Shown: positions 1 to 8,061 of the stretch, one piece after another | Layout: each line of letters begins with the position of its first letter | How positions within the stretch are numbered: the stretch's first letter is position 1 | Source of the DNA: a virus | DNA: 40,155 nucleotides | Virus record (IMG/VR): IMGVR_UViG_3300025151_000101 | Span: 1 to 40,155 of that record | Reading direction: 5' to 3' (one strand) | Notes under the pieces: model-generated | What the model saw: the letters and a program-made list of their open reading frames with translations, nothing else | Databases searched by the model: none | What the model was told of the DNA's origin: nothing | Position numbers and translations under genes: made by a program

Positions 1-142
1 TATACGATAAGGTACCACACATCAAAAATTCATCAAGGCCTATTTTCACCGCACCCAAAGCTCCGCTTAGTTCTTACACCATAACGGGGCCGAGGGCTAG
101 CCGGGCCAGCACCATGTATATTGCGTATCCTAATTGTCAAAA

Positions 143-158
143 ACTAATTACAATTAGT
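143..158. promoter_or_regulatory. Operator-like dyad next to left early promoter
   Basis: ACTAATTACAATTAGT is a perfect inverted repeat: 7-base arms and a 2-base spacer. It touches the TATAC element of the minus-strand promoter at 158-186, on its downstream side, where a repressor would block the transcription start. The other copies of this promoter in the window lack the dyad. The function is inferred from position and symmetry; no regulator gene was recognised. Confidence 0.4.
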
Positions 159-186
159 ATACGTTCCAGAGTTCAAAAAAGTTCCA
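158..186 (-). promoter_or_regulatory. Early promoter copy P1 (faces left edge)
   Basis: Read on the minus strand this is TGGAAC, a spacer, then CGTATA. The TATAC and GTTCC elements (plus-strand view) start 23 bases apart, against 22 in the three copies at 36435, 38845 and 39375. The spacer resembles the 36.4 kb copy, both having a T run followed by GAA. No minus-strand gene lies between it and base 1, so its transcript leaves the window, or enters the early arm if the molecule is circular. Confidence 0.55.
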
Positions 187-390
187 TAATTATTAAACTT
201 TTTCAAAAAAAATTGCGACGTGAAATATAACTGGCTTAGACCGATTTGCTTTTTTCAATACAATAATCCTAACCTGAAAACGGATTGGGGGGCGGGCCGT
301 GCGAATAAAAAGAGAAACACACATGCTTATATAATTTTTTTAAAATTTTTGGAATTTTTACTGGGCGGGTACTACAAAATACTAAGCGGG

Positions 391-512
391 TACTATATAT
401 ACTATACATACTACTTACTACTTACTATATATACTATATATACTATAGTACTATATATATTATATATATATAATATATACTATTATACTATATATACTAT
501 AGTACTATTATG
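391..512. repeat. TA-rich repeated block
   Basis: This stretch is made almost entirely of TACTATA and TATATA units. A 25-base direct repeat occurs at 430-454 and 484-508, a spacing of 54. Each copy contains ATAGTACTAT, a perfect palindrome; in the first copy it extends to 12 bases (444-455). The composition suits a DNA-unwinding element or a site for a repeat-binding protein. It lies between the divergent arms. An origin role is an inference; an assembly or fork-stalling artefact of low-complexity DNA is an alternative. Confidence 0.6.
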
Positions 513-572
513 AAAAACTTCAACAAACTAAACAAACTTAATTAAATATATATTATCTACCATTTAGATGTC

Positions 573-587
573 AAGTTTTATTAAATT
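573..587 (+). promoter_or_regulatory. Shared late leader motif, copy 1
   Basis: AAGTTTTATTAAATT ends five bases before the ATG at 593 and recurs exactly at 23455-23469, before the internal virion protein gene. Both copies lie in short AT-rich non-coding leaders at the head of a plus-strand gene group. It may be part of a late promoter or a conserved leader. Chance identity in AT-rich DNA is possible. Confidence 0.3.
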
Positions 588-592
588 AAATC

Positions 593-829
593 ATGGAAAG
601 AAACCGTACACTATATCAGAGGGCCAGAATGAATGACTTTCATATTGATAACGTCTATGAGAATCTAGAGCGTTGCCGTGAGATATCAAACGAGCTAAAG
701 CTTACTGATCTCATAGACCCTACTTCAAAGCAAATAGGTCTCCTATCCGAACTATTGTACCGCATGAAGAACATGCCAGAGTTAGAGATATTAGACCTAA
801 ACCTTCTGGACGATCAGGAACCAAACTGA
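593..829 (+). CDS. Hypothetical protein at head of late arm
   Basis: This 78-residue, mostly helical and acidic protein is not recognised. The ATG at 593 has no Shine-Dalgarno site. An internal ATG at 629, preceded by AGAGGG, would give a 66-residue protein starting MNDFHIDN and is a serious alternative. The gene stops one base before the small terminase gene and must be co-transcribed with it. Its position suggests a packaging accessory role, but nothing in the sequence proves that. Confidence 0.65.
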   Translation: MERNRTLYQRARMNDFHIDNVYENLERCREISNELKLTDLIDPTSKQIGLLSELLYRMKNMPELEILDLNLLDDQEPN

Positions 830-830
830 T

Positions 831-1586
831 TTGGCACTGACTCGCACCATAAAGGGAGTCAAGCACTATGCCTACGAATCAGAAGAAGAGTTCCGTAAGG
901 CACATCCAGATACTCCGTTGATTACTGATTGGAAACAGGCAGAAGAAGGAGACTGGTGTTTATCCGATGATGGTAAGATTGTTCAGATACTAAAGAAAGG
1001 TTGTTTCGTAGATAAAAAGAAAAGGGACAACGATTATATCAGAACGGTTATTGGAATGTTTAACCACAGGGGGTCAAGTCCTTTTGTTGGTACAATCAAA
1101 GATGAGATATATAGATTTACAAAGAAAGCAGGGTATCAAGTCAAAACTGGTGGCTACCTGACAGAAGCAAAGAAAAACTTTGCAAAGTATGTAGCACATG
1201 GCATGGATCCTGTAGAGGCGTATCAAAAAGCATTTCCAAAGACAACCAGTTTAGATCATGCAGAAAGAAGATCAACACTACTACTTAAAAACAAAACAGT
1301 GAGGCAGGCAGTGGATAAAGAAATAGAAAACTTAATGTCAGAAGTAGGTATTACAAAACGATACCTACTGGAAACAACGAAAGATGTTATTGACAAGATA
1401 GACGTTAGGGACAATGACAAGCTTAGAGCGATAGAAACCCTGATGAAGATCTCTGGTTTGCTTTCTACAGAAAAGAAAGTAGACTCTGTAGCACTGATAC
1501 AGGAGTTCTCTGGATTCAGCAGAGAGAAGCTACAGGCATTTGAACAGGGCATACTGCCTGAAAAGCAGAAAGAACTAACTGAATGA
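831..1586 (+). CDS. Terminase small subunit
   Basis: This 251-residue protein should recognise phage DNA and recruit the large terminase. Residues about 1-85 form a small domain with GDWCLSDDGKIVQIL, an SH3-like pattern met in phage proteins. Residues about 110-215 carry the helical part typical of small terminases: an AKKNFAKYVAHGMDPVEAYQKAFP-type helix-turn-helix region, a stretch of Lys/Arg-rich helices, then RAIETLMKISGLL. The start is TTG, one base after the previous stop, with AGGA about 12 bases upstream. The 3' end overlaps the large terminase by ATGA, the usual arrangement for the pair. The family call rests on pattern and context. Confidence 0.8.
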   Translation: MALTRTIKGVKHYAYESEEEFRKAHPDTPLITDWKQAEEGDWCLSDDGKIVQILKKGCFVDKKKRDNDYIRTVIGMFNHRGSSPFVGTIKDEIYRFTKKAGYQVKTGGYLTEAKKNFAKYVAHGMDPVEAYQKAFPKTTSLDHAERRSTLLLKNKTVRQAVDKEIENLMSEVGITKRYLLETTKDVIDKIDVRDNDKLRAIETLMKISGLLSTEKKVDSVALIQEFSGFSREKLQAFEQGILPEKQKELTE

Positions 1587-3172
1587 GTTTTAATATTACC
1601 CCTCCACCATCAGAGATGGAGAAAAGAGATGAGGTATTAGCAAAAGCATATAGCAACCTTATCTACTTTGGTAGAGCGTTTCTACCTAATGACTTCCTGA
1701 AGAAGTCTGAATCAGCACCCTTCCACTACGAAATGGGAAAGAAAATGATAGATACAGCACCCGGTGCTCGTATCTGTAATATCATTCCTAGAGGTCACGG
1801 TAAATCAGTAGTAGCCAAAGCGGCTATCATGCATAAGCTATGCTTCGCCGCTGATGACCAGCAACACTTCATTGCATGGGTATCAGAAGAACAGTCACAG
1901 GCTATTGACCACTTGAAATACATTAGATCACACTTTGAAAACAATAAAATGATACGTTATTACTTTGGAAACATGGATGGTGGTAGTGTAGGCAAACGCT
2001 GGACAGAGAAAGATTTAGTAACACCAAAGGGTGATAGGGTTATATCCAAAGGTACATCACAGAGACTTAGAGGTAGGGCAGAGGTAGATGTGCGTTATAC
2101 TGGTATTGTGCTGGATGACTTTGAATCAGAGCTAAATACAAAAACGCCAGAAAGGCGTGCTGACATCAAGAAGTGGATCGTATCCACAGTGTACCCTGCC
2201 TTAGAAGAAACACCGGGCAATGAGGGCTGGATATGGCTGTCTGGGACTATTGTACACTATGACTCATATTTGCAAATGACCTATGATGGATGGAAAAAGG
2301 CACAAGAGGACAAAAGAGAGTATCCTTGGGACGTAAACTTCTACAGGGCTATTGAAGATGGTAAACCGCTGTGGTCATCTCAGTTCTCAAAAGAAAAGCT
2401 GGAAGCAAAGAAACGTGAGTTCATTGAAGCTGGACTGGTTAATAAGTTTGCTCAGGAGTACATGAATGATGCTAGAGATGTTTCCAGTGCATCATTTAAG
2501 ATAGATAGAATACAGTATTACAACGGAAGGGTTGAATGTAAGAATAAATTTAACTACCTTATAGACGGTGATGATGCTATCCCAATCAATATCTACATGG
2601 GTGTTGACCTTGCGGCGACTGCCTCAGAGACTTCTGACTATCAAGTCATACTGGTCATGGGCATTGATTCCAGCAACAATAGATATGTACTGGAATATTT
2701 TCGTGAGCGTATACCAACATTCGATGTTCCCAAGGAGATTATCCGACTTGCGAACAAATATGCACCGGTACGCCGTGTCACGATTGAAACAGTTGCGGCA
2801 CAGGAGATGGTTCGGGATATGGTTACGAGACTTTCCGCAAAAGAGAAAAGACTTCTTCCCGGCATATTTAAAGGCGTTAAGCCTCCATCTAGAATCAAAA
2901 AAGAAGATAGGCTGGAAACCAGTCTCGGCCCTCTTGTTAATTCTAAGAAGCTGTATCTACAAAGAGAGATGACAGAGCTGGTAGATGAGTTCTTTGAGCA
3001 CCCAAAGCCTAGAAACGATGATGTCATGGATGCATTGTACTATGCAGACTATTTTGCAAAACCACCGAAAAGCTCTAGAACCAAACGGGAAAGCCTGTTG
3101 AACGAACAGGAAACACCAACCAAACGCATTGCAAGAAAGACCTATAGCTGGATGACTGGTGCACGGGTTTAA
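1583..3172 (+). CDS. terL: Terminase large subunit (ATPase and nuclease)
   Basis: This 529-residue DNA packaging motor pumps DNA into the procapsid through the portal and cuts it. The Walker A motif is PRGHGKS at 69-75 and the Walker B motif is LDDFE at 177-181. Residues SGT at 220-222 fit the coupling motif. The C-terminal RNase H-like nuclease has D342 in MGVDLA, E402 in VTIETVAAQ, and D480/D483 in NDDVMDA. The length is normal for the family. It starts inside the end of the small terminase gene (ATGA). A 52-base non-coding gap follows, then the endolysin. Confidence 0.95.
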   Translation: MSFNITPPPSEMEKRDEVLAKAYSNLIYFGRAFLPNDFLKKSESAPFHYEMGKKMIDTAPGARICNIIPRGHGKSVVAKAAIMHKLCFAADDQQHFIAWVSEEQSQAIDHLKYIRSHFENNKMIRYYFGNMDGGSVGKRWTEKDLVTPKGDRVISKGTSQRLRGRAEVDVRYTGIVLDDFESELNTKTPERRADIKKWIVSTVYPALEETPGNEGWIWLSGTIVHYDSYLQMTYDGWKKAQEDKREYPWDVNFYRAIEDGKPLWSSQFSKEKLEAKKREFIEAGLVNKFAQEYMNDARDVSSASFKIDRIQYYNGRVECKNKFNYLIDGDDAIPINIYMGVDLAATASETSDYQVILVMGIDSSNNRYVLEYFRERIPTFDVPKEIIRLANKYAPVRRVTIETVAAQEMVRDMVTRLSAKEKRLLPGIFKGVKPPSRIKKEDRLETSLGPLVNSKKLYLQREMTELVDEFFEHPKPRNDDVMDALYYADYFAKPPKSSRTKRESLLNEQETPTKRIARKTYSWMTGARV

Positions 3173-3224
3173 ATCTATTGCAACATTTATCATTTTATAG
3201 CTAACATAGCCTAGTAAAATATTC

Positions 3225-3632
3225 ATGCCAAGATATTCAAAGAGATCAAAGGAAAGACTAGCAACATGCGATCAGCGGTTGCAAGACGTGTTTAATGAAG
3301 TGATTAAGCATGTGGATTGTTCTATCTTGGAAGGATATAGAAACAAGGAAAGGCAAAATAAACTATATGATGAAAAGCGTACTAAGGTCAAGTATCCTAA
3401 TGGCAGGCATAATTCTAACCCTTCTAAAGCCGTTGACGTTACCCCTTATCCTGTGGATTGGGAAGACAGGGAACGACAAACCCTCTTTGCTGGGTTCGTT
3501 ATTGGCATTGCTAGGGGCATGGGCCATAAGATAAGATGGGGCGGTAATTGGGATATGTATGAAGAGAAAGGGAGATGGGAAGTAAAAGATAACAGATTTG
3601 ATGATTTTCCACACTTTGAGATAAAAGAATAA
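3225..3632 (+). CDS. Endolysin, M15 L-Ala-D-Glu peptidase type
   Basis: This 135-residue protein should cut the peptide stem of peptidoglycan at the end of infection. It matches the zinc peptidase M15 pattern of the T5 endolysin class: H62, D71 (SKAVDVTPYPVDW) and H130 (FPHFEIK) as zinc ligands and D127 as the likely catalytic acid, plus a conserved RWGGNW at 105-109. There is no signal peptide or membrane segment, so a holin is needed. The gene sits between terminase and portal, far from the holin-like gene at 19587. No clear ribosome binding site precedes the ATG. The end overlaps the next ATG by TAATG. Confidence 0.9.
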   Translation: MPRYSKRSKERLATCDQRLQDVFNEVIKHVDCSILEGYRNKERQNKLYDEKRTKVKYPNGRHNSNPSKAVDVTPYPVDWEDRERQTLFAGFVIGIARGMGHKIRWGGNWDMYEEKGRWEVKDNRFDDFPHFEIKE

Positions 3633-5191
3633 TGCCCGGAACTACAGATACAGTAAAAGCAATACTAACCCCCGGAGAGTTTGTGATCCGTAAAGAGGCA
3701 GTAGACATGATAGGAGCACCCATGCTAAATATGATAAACAACATGCCAGAAAAAGGCGGTCACTCAAACATAGATAGCCTTATAGAAAAGGCTACAATGG
3801 CAAACATGAAAGGAATGTATGGTGGTGGCATGGTTCAAGCTGGGCCAAAGCCAATGGGCACCGGAGGCATGGTAGATGCTTATGCTGGTGGCGGTATGGT
3901 CATGGATCAATATGGTCATGGTGGTAAAGTAAAAAAGAATTTAAAACCAGTTCCTCAAGGCAATCCCGGTCTAGGTAAACTACCAGAGGCAGTTAGAAAC
4001 AAGATGGGCTATATGCAAGAAGGTGGTAAGGTATTGCCAGCATTTATAAATGGTATAGACTCTAGGGATATTAGGAGTGTTTTAACCCAGTTTAGTGAGT
4101 TTCCAGAAACGGCTGTACAGGGTATATATGAAATGAATGAGCCTTCTGGTCGTGGAAAAAGATACTATTTTGGTAAAGGTCAAGTCCCAAGTGCTAGGGT
4201 TTCTGATTTAGAAAAAGCATTTGAAATGTCATTAATGGATGCCGCTAGGTCACAAAAAGAATTTCCGCAGGATTCAATACCTTTATCATCTGTATTGCAA
4301 ATGTTAAGAGACCCAGAGGTTAAGGGTGATAAACGAAGTATTGATGGTATGAAAGAAGGTGGAGAGGTACAGGATTCTTTGATGGGAATGATGGGCGGCG
4401 GTATGGCTGGCTATCAGGGTGGTGGCAAGGTAATGGATTACATTACAGACTTGCTTACTGTGGGTACTGTACCCGGTATAGGGGGTGTTATGGCGAGACG
4501 TGCATTGGCGAAGAGAAATTCTGGAGATATAAAAAGCGATATGCCTTTGGCAGATGAGCAAATAGATGCTCCAATGATTGATATGGATGCTGTCTTGGCT
4601 AAGAAAAAAATGCAGGACGATGCGGCTTTTAGCATAATTCCAACAGTAGGAGAGTTTAAAGGGCAAAGGATATATCAAGGTAGCCCTGAAATGAGTTCTT
4701 ATCTAGACAGTGATGCTCACAGTCAGTATATTAAATCTAAATTTAATTTTCAGCAGGGCGGTTTAATAAATTATCAAGATGGCGGCATGATAGGCCCACC
4801 ATTACCACCAGAAATGATGGGACAGGCAATGAATCAACAATTAAGTAACAGCATTGACATGAGGATGCAAAATCCACAAGGTGGAGAGCTTGGTGTAGTT
4901 CGTCAAGAATCAGATGCTATAGAGGCGGCAATGAAAGACAACCTTGCTAGAAATGCTAGATTAGCACTTCAAAAAATGAGATTGGATAGCATCCTCTCAG
5001 AGCAAGGTGCTTCAATGCAACCAGAAGCCTTAGAGCCAAGAATGTTCATACCGCAAGAATTACTTCAAGGCGGTCAAAGTTTAGATATTAGAGACTATGA
5101 CAAATCTGTTGAAAAGTATTTAGAAAGCGAATATGGCCCACAAAACACATTAAAAGGCATCCTTAGAACGATGCCTTATTTACCTAAGTAG
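3632..5191 (+). CDS. Gly-Gly repeat virion-associated protein with tape-measure-like N-terminus
   Basis: This 519-residue protein begins with DTVKAILTPGEFVIRKEAV (residues 6-24), the motif usually seen near the C-terminus of tape measure proteins as TDTVPAMLTPGEFVI. The rest is low in recognised domains but carries about ten short repeats of the form aromatic/Met-x-x-G-G-(K/M/L)-(V/I), such as YMQEGGKV, YQGGGKV, YQDGGMI and FQQGGLI. A hydrophobic stretch with GTVPGIGGVMARR lies near residue 280. Similar GG motifs occur in the internal virion protein at 23485. It sits just before the portal gene. It is probably a structural or assembly protein; the exact role is unknown. Confidence 0.75.
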   Translation: MPGTTDTVKAILTPGEFVIRKEAVDMIGAPMLNMINNMPEKGGHSNIDSLIEKATMANMKGMYGGGMVQAGPKPMGTGGMVDAYAGGGMVMDQYGHGGKVKKNLKPVPQGNPGLGKLPEAVRNKMGYMQEGGKVLPAFINGIDSRDIRSVLTQFSEFPETAVQGIYEMNEPSGRGKRYYFGKGQVPSARVSDLEKAFEMSLMDAARSQKEFPQDSIPLSSVLQMLRDPEVKGDKRSIDGMKEGGEVQDSLMGMMGGGMAGYQGGGKVMDYITDLLTVGTVPGIGGVMARRALAKRNSGDIKSDMPLADEQIDAPMIDMDAVLAKKKMQDDAAFSIIPTVGEFKGQRIYQGSPEMSSYLDSDAHSQYIKSKFNFQQGGLINYQDGGMIGPPLPPEMMGQAMNQQLSNSIDMRMQNPQGGELGVVRQESDAIEAAMKDNLARNARLALQKMRLDSILSEQGASMQPEALEPRMFIPQELLQGGQSLDIRDYDKSVEKYLESEYGPQNTLKGILRTMPYLPK

Positions 5192-5192
5192 A

Positions 5193-7223
5193 ATGGATAA
5201 AGACCCTAGAGCTTCCTATAACGAAGAATTATATCGCCAATGGCGTGATTCAAGATCTGACTGGGACACAGAGGCCCGTAAGGATATTGACTTTTATCTT
5301 GGGAATCATTTTAGTCAAGATGAATCTGATGAGTTGTCTCAGAGGAATCAGGCAGACATACCAATGGACAGGATTTCTGCCGCTATTGAAAAGTTTAAAG
5401 CAGTACTAACATCCAGACCACCAGCGTTTACTATAACCCCTAGAGAAGATTCCGATGTGCAAGTTGCTACATTGTGGAGAACAGTCATGGGTTATGTGTG
5501 GCAAAACTCAGATGGTGACTGGCAGATGAAACAGGCAATACAGGATTATGCTACTACCGGCATGGGGTATCTGTATGCTTACATTGACTCAGAATCAGAT
5601 TTCGGTAGAGGTGACGTTAAGTTCACTTATGTTGACCCGTTTAGAGTGTACGCATCTCCCAGCTCTAGAGATCGTTGGTTTGGCGATTCGGATGGCATTA
5701 TCCTTTCCACCATCCTAACGGGAGAACAAGCCGTCAACCTCTACCCTGAATTGGCAGATAAACAAGACCCGCTTACTGGAGAAACGATACCCGGACTTAT
5801 AAATGACATTTCTGGGTTTACTTATGACGAAGAGGATTACCCGGCATCACAAAATAAAAATTCAATGGTAGTCTTTACACCAGCAGATGTAAAAGATAAA
5901 GATTATTATCAAGTAAAAAAGTATCAGGTATTAGAAAGATTTTATAAAGTCAAGGTTCCTTATTACAGAGTCATTGACATGCAGACACAGGATGAAGACA
6001 TTCTGTCTCAAGAAGAGTACGCCAAGTTCTATCAGGAAAACAAAGAAGCGTTTGACATTAATGCGTTTACAGCTATAGAAGTCTTACAGACTAGGGTGAA
6101 AGTATGTGCATCAATGGGAGAAGTTGTTTTGTATGAACAGATTTTAAATACGGATGAGTATCCAATCATACCACTTCCAAACATTTGGACTGGTACTCCA
6201 TATCCAAAGTCTGATGTATCTAGGGCTAGGCCAATGCAAAGGCTTTTAAATAAGCTATGGTCTTTGGCACTGTCTCATGCACAGGCATCCGCAGGATTAA
6301 AGCTTTTAGTACCTTTGGGTAGTGTGGACGACATAGATCAACTTGAAAAAGACTGGGCTAACCCGAACGCAGTCATTGAAGTGGATTCATCCCAAGGCGA
6401 ACCGCACTACCCTGCTCCTCAACCGCTTGCTGGTGAGTTCTATAGGTTGATACAGCAGTCAGAGTTTTACATAGATTTTATCTTTGGCCTACCAGAAATG
6501 ATGCATGGTTTTGCAGAGAAAGCTCCAGAGACCATGAGGGCTACAGAAAGAATGATAGCACTGGGTAGCGAAAGACCAAAGTCCAAACTCCGAGACATAG
6601 AGTTCAGTATTAACAAATTGGGTAAGGTTTTGTATAACCTATCCAAGGGTCACTACACCTACAAAAAGATTTTTAGACTGGCACAGCCAAATAACAACAT
6701 CACAGAGGTTATGGCAAACTTCTATACAGATGTATCTCAGTCAATCTTAGACCTGAAGAAAGAAAGACACATGCTAGACCAGCACGATGTAAGAATTGAA
6801 CCGGGATCAACAATGCCATCCAGTAAATATGCAGAACTAGCTGTATATCTAGAGGCGTTCCAGATGGGCATTGTAGACCGTTATGAAGTATTGAAGAAGA
6901 ATCCTGAGCTATTTGATAAGGAAGGTATTATGAGGAGGACGGAAGAGAAGCAGTTGATGCAACAGCAGATACAGGCAATGGATGCTCAGATAAAGAATTT
7001 GCAAGGTGACTTGCAGACAGCCCAAAGAGAATCAGTCAGTGATAGAAAGAGAGTCGAAGTTGAAAAGTTCAAGTCACGTTTGAGCGAAATTAATTCCGAG
7101 TCTAAGGCTGATAGAAGGGTACAACGTGGAAAACTAGAAAACGAGGTGAAGCTTGAGGTGGAGAAATTGGCTAGCAATCTCAAAGATGTACAGAGAAAAG
7201 TCAGTTCTACTCCAGAAGCCTAA
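5193..7223 (+). CDS. Portal protein
   Basis: This 676-residue protein should form the dodecameric ring at the capsid vertex through which DNA passes. The N-terminus (YRQWRDSRSDWDTEARKDIDFYLGNHF) and the following AAIEKFKAVLTSRPPAFTITPRE are typical of large podovirus portals, as are the DPFRVYASP region near 150 and the ETMRATERM helix near 445. Residues about 587-676 form a long charged coiled coil, as expected for the barrel or crown end. It starts one base after the preceding stop and is followed by the scaffold gene, the standard portal-scaffold-capsid order. Confidence 0.9.
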   Translation: MDKDPRASYNEELYRQWRDSRSDWDTEARKDIDFYLGNHFSQDESDELSQRNQADIPMDRISAAIEKFKAVLTSRPPAFTITPREDSDVQVATLWRTVMGYVWQNSDGDWQMKQAIQDYATTGMGYLYAYIDSESDFGRGDVKFTYVDPFRVYASPSSRDRWFGDSDGIILSTILTGEQAVNLYPELADKQDPLTGETIPGLINDISGFTYDEEDYPASQNKNSMVVFTPADVKDKDYYQVKKYQVLERFYKVKVPYYRVIDMQTQDEDILSQEEYAKFYQENKEAFDINAFTAIEVLQTRVKVCASMGEVVLYEQILNTDEYPIIPLPNIWTGTPYPKSDVSRARPMQRLLNKLWSLALSHAQASAGLKLLVPLGSVDDIDQLEKDWANPNAVIEVDSSQGEPHYPAPQPLAGEFYRLIQQSEFYIDFIFGLPEMMHGFAEKAPETMRATERMIALGSERPKSKLRDIEFSINKLGKVLYNLSKGHYTYKKIFRLAQPNNNITEVMANFYTDVSQSILDLKKERHMLDQHDVRIEPGSTMPSSKYAELAVYLEAFQMGIVDRYEVLKKNPELFDKEGIMRRTEEKQLMQQQIQAMDAQIKNLQGDLQTAQRESVSDRKRVEVEKFKSRLSEINSESKADRRVQRGKLENEVKLEVEKLASNLKDVQRKVSSTPEA

Positions 7224-7242
7224 AGACATCTAAGGAGAAACT

Positions 7243-8028
7243 ATGTCAACACTAGAACAACAGGAAATGAATATCCCCGCCGAACAGCCCGGTGCTAATA
7301 GTACTTTTGAAGAGGATATCATCAATCAACAGGCAGGCCCACAGCTTGTCGCTGAAGCTCAAGAACCAGTACAGGAAGAAGTTCCTGCTGTAGATTATCA
7401 AGCTGAGGCTAAAAAGTTTCAGTCTATGTACGATCGGTCACAGGCCGAAAATGCTAAACTGCAACAAGGTGCTCAGATACTACAGTTACTAGAACAGAGA
7501 CCTGATTTAGTTCAGGTTCTTGAGGATGGTATAGCCGGAAACAGAACACAACAGCAACCAGAGCAAACAGTAGGTAAGGATGATTTCAATCCTTGGGATG
7601 CGTTTACAGATGAAAACTCTGAATCAGGACGGTATGTTAATAGCAAGATAGAGAATCTGGTACAACAGAGATTGCAATCTGCGTTATCCCAACAACAGCA
7701 ACAGATACAGGCTGAGATGCAAATGCAAAACACTGTTAATGAACTGAGGGGAACTTATAAAATGTCCGATGGTGACATTCAAGAGTTCTTGCAGTTTACG
7801 ACACAGCCTAAAGAGAGAGTAGGTTTGAACAATCTAGTCAAACTTTGGCAAATGCAGAACGGTCAATCCGTTGCTAATAATGATACAATGGAAGCGGTAA
7901 CTGCGGCACAGCAGGCTCCTCGCACAGCGGGAGTTCTCCAAGGAGAGCCACCAATGCCTAAAAAGACTGATACAGACAATATGTTTGATTCAATCATGGC
8001 AACTGGGAACTCTGGAAGATTACCGTGA
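7243..8028 (+). CDS. Scaffolding protein
   Basis: This 261-residue protein is acidic and rich in Gln and Glu, with helical Q-rich segments at about 45-85 and 140-170 and a disordered N-terminus. It lies directly before the major capsid gene and has the size and composition of podovirus scaffolds, which template the procapsid and then leave. The C-terminus (about 225-261) holds a PPMPKKTDTDNMFDSIMATG segment that could be the capsid-binding end. A clear AAGGAG site precedes the ATG. The call rests mainly on composition and position. Confidence 0.85.
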   Translation: MSTLEQQEMNIPAEQPGANSTFEEDIINQQAGPQLVAEAQEPVQEEVPAVDYQAEAKKFQSMYDRSQAENAKLQQGAQILQLLEQRPDLVQVLEDGIAGNRTQQQPEQTVGKDDFNPWDAFTDENSESGRYVNSKIENLVQQRLQSALSQQQQQIQAEMQMQNTVNELRGTYKMSDGDIQEFLQFTTQPKERVGLNNLVKLWQMQNGQSVANNDTMEAVTAAQQAPRTAGVLQGEPPMPKKTDTDNMFDSIMATGNSGRLP

Positions 8029-8061
8029 TTAATAATAACCACATAACACAAAGGTAACAAA

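Larger units (their letters stand above)
1..592. other. Left non-coding region between divergent arms
   Basis: No convincing gene lies here. From left to right it holds a GC-rich imperfect palindrome at about 85-110 centred on GGCTAGCC, a perfect dyad at 143-158, a minus-strand promoter at 158-186, a 10-base direct repeat GCGGGTACTA at 365-374 and 386-395, and a TA-rich repeated block at about 391-512. The late arm starts at 593 on the plus strand and the promoter here faces left, so this is a divergent control region. Such regions often carry a phage replication origin, which is an inference only. A GTG-started reading frame at 220-513 crosses the TA repeats and is not believed. Confidence 0.7.

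Noticed and set aside
71-125. tRNA-like GC-rich stem region
   Set aside because: The palindrome around GGCTAGCC does not give a cloverleaf with a CCA-compatible acceptor stem or T-loop.
220-513. 97-residue GTG-started frame in left region
   Set aside because: The second half is only the translation of TA repeats (Tyr/Ile/Leu runs); no ribosome site and no protein-like composition.
2641-3027. Antisense frame in the large terminase gene
   Set aside because: Ser/Leu-rich shadow of a strongly supported gene; no ribosome site or known motif.
4304-4678. 124-residue antisense frame in the GG-repeat gene
   Set aside because: His/Tyr/Ser-rich composition typical of shadows; the sense frame is coupled to both neighbours.
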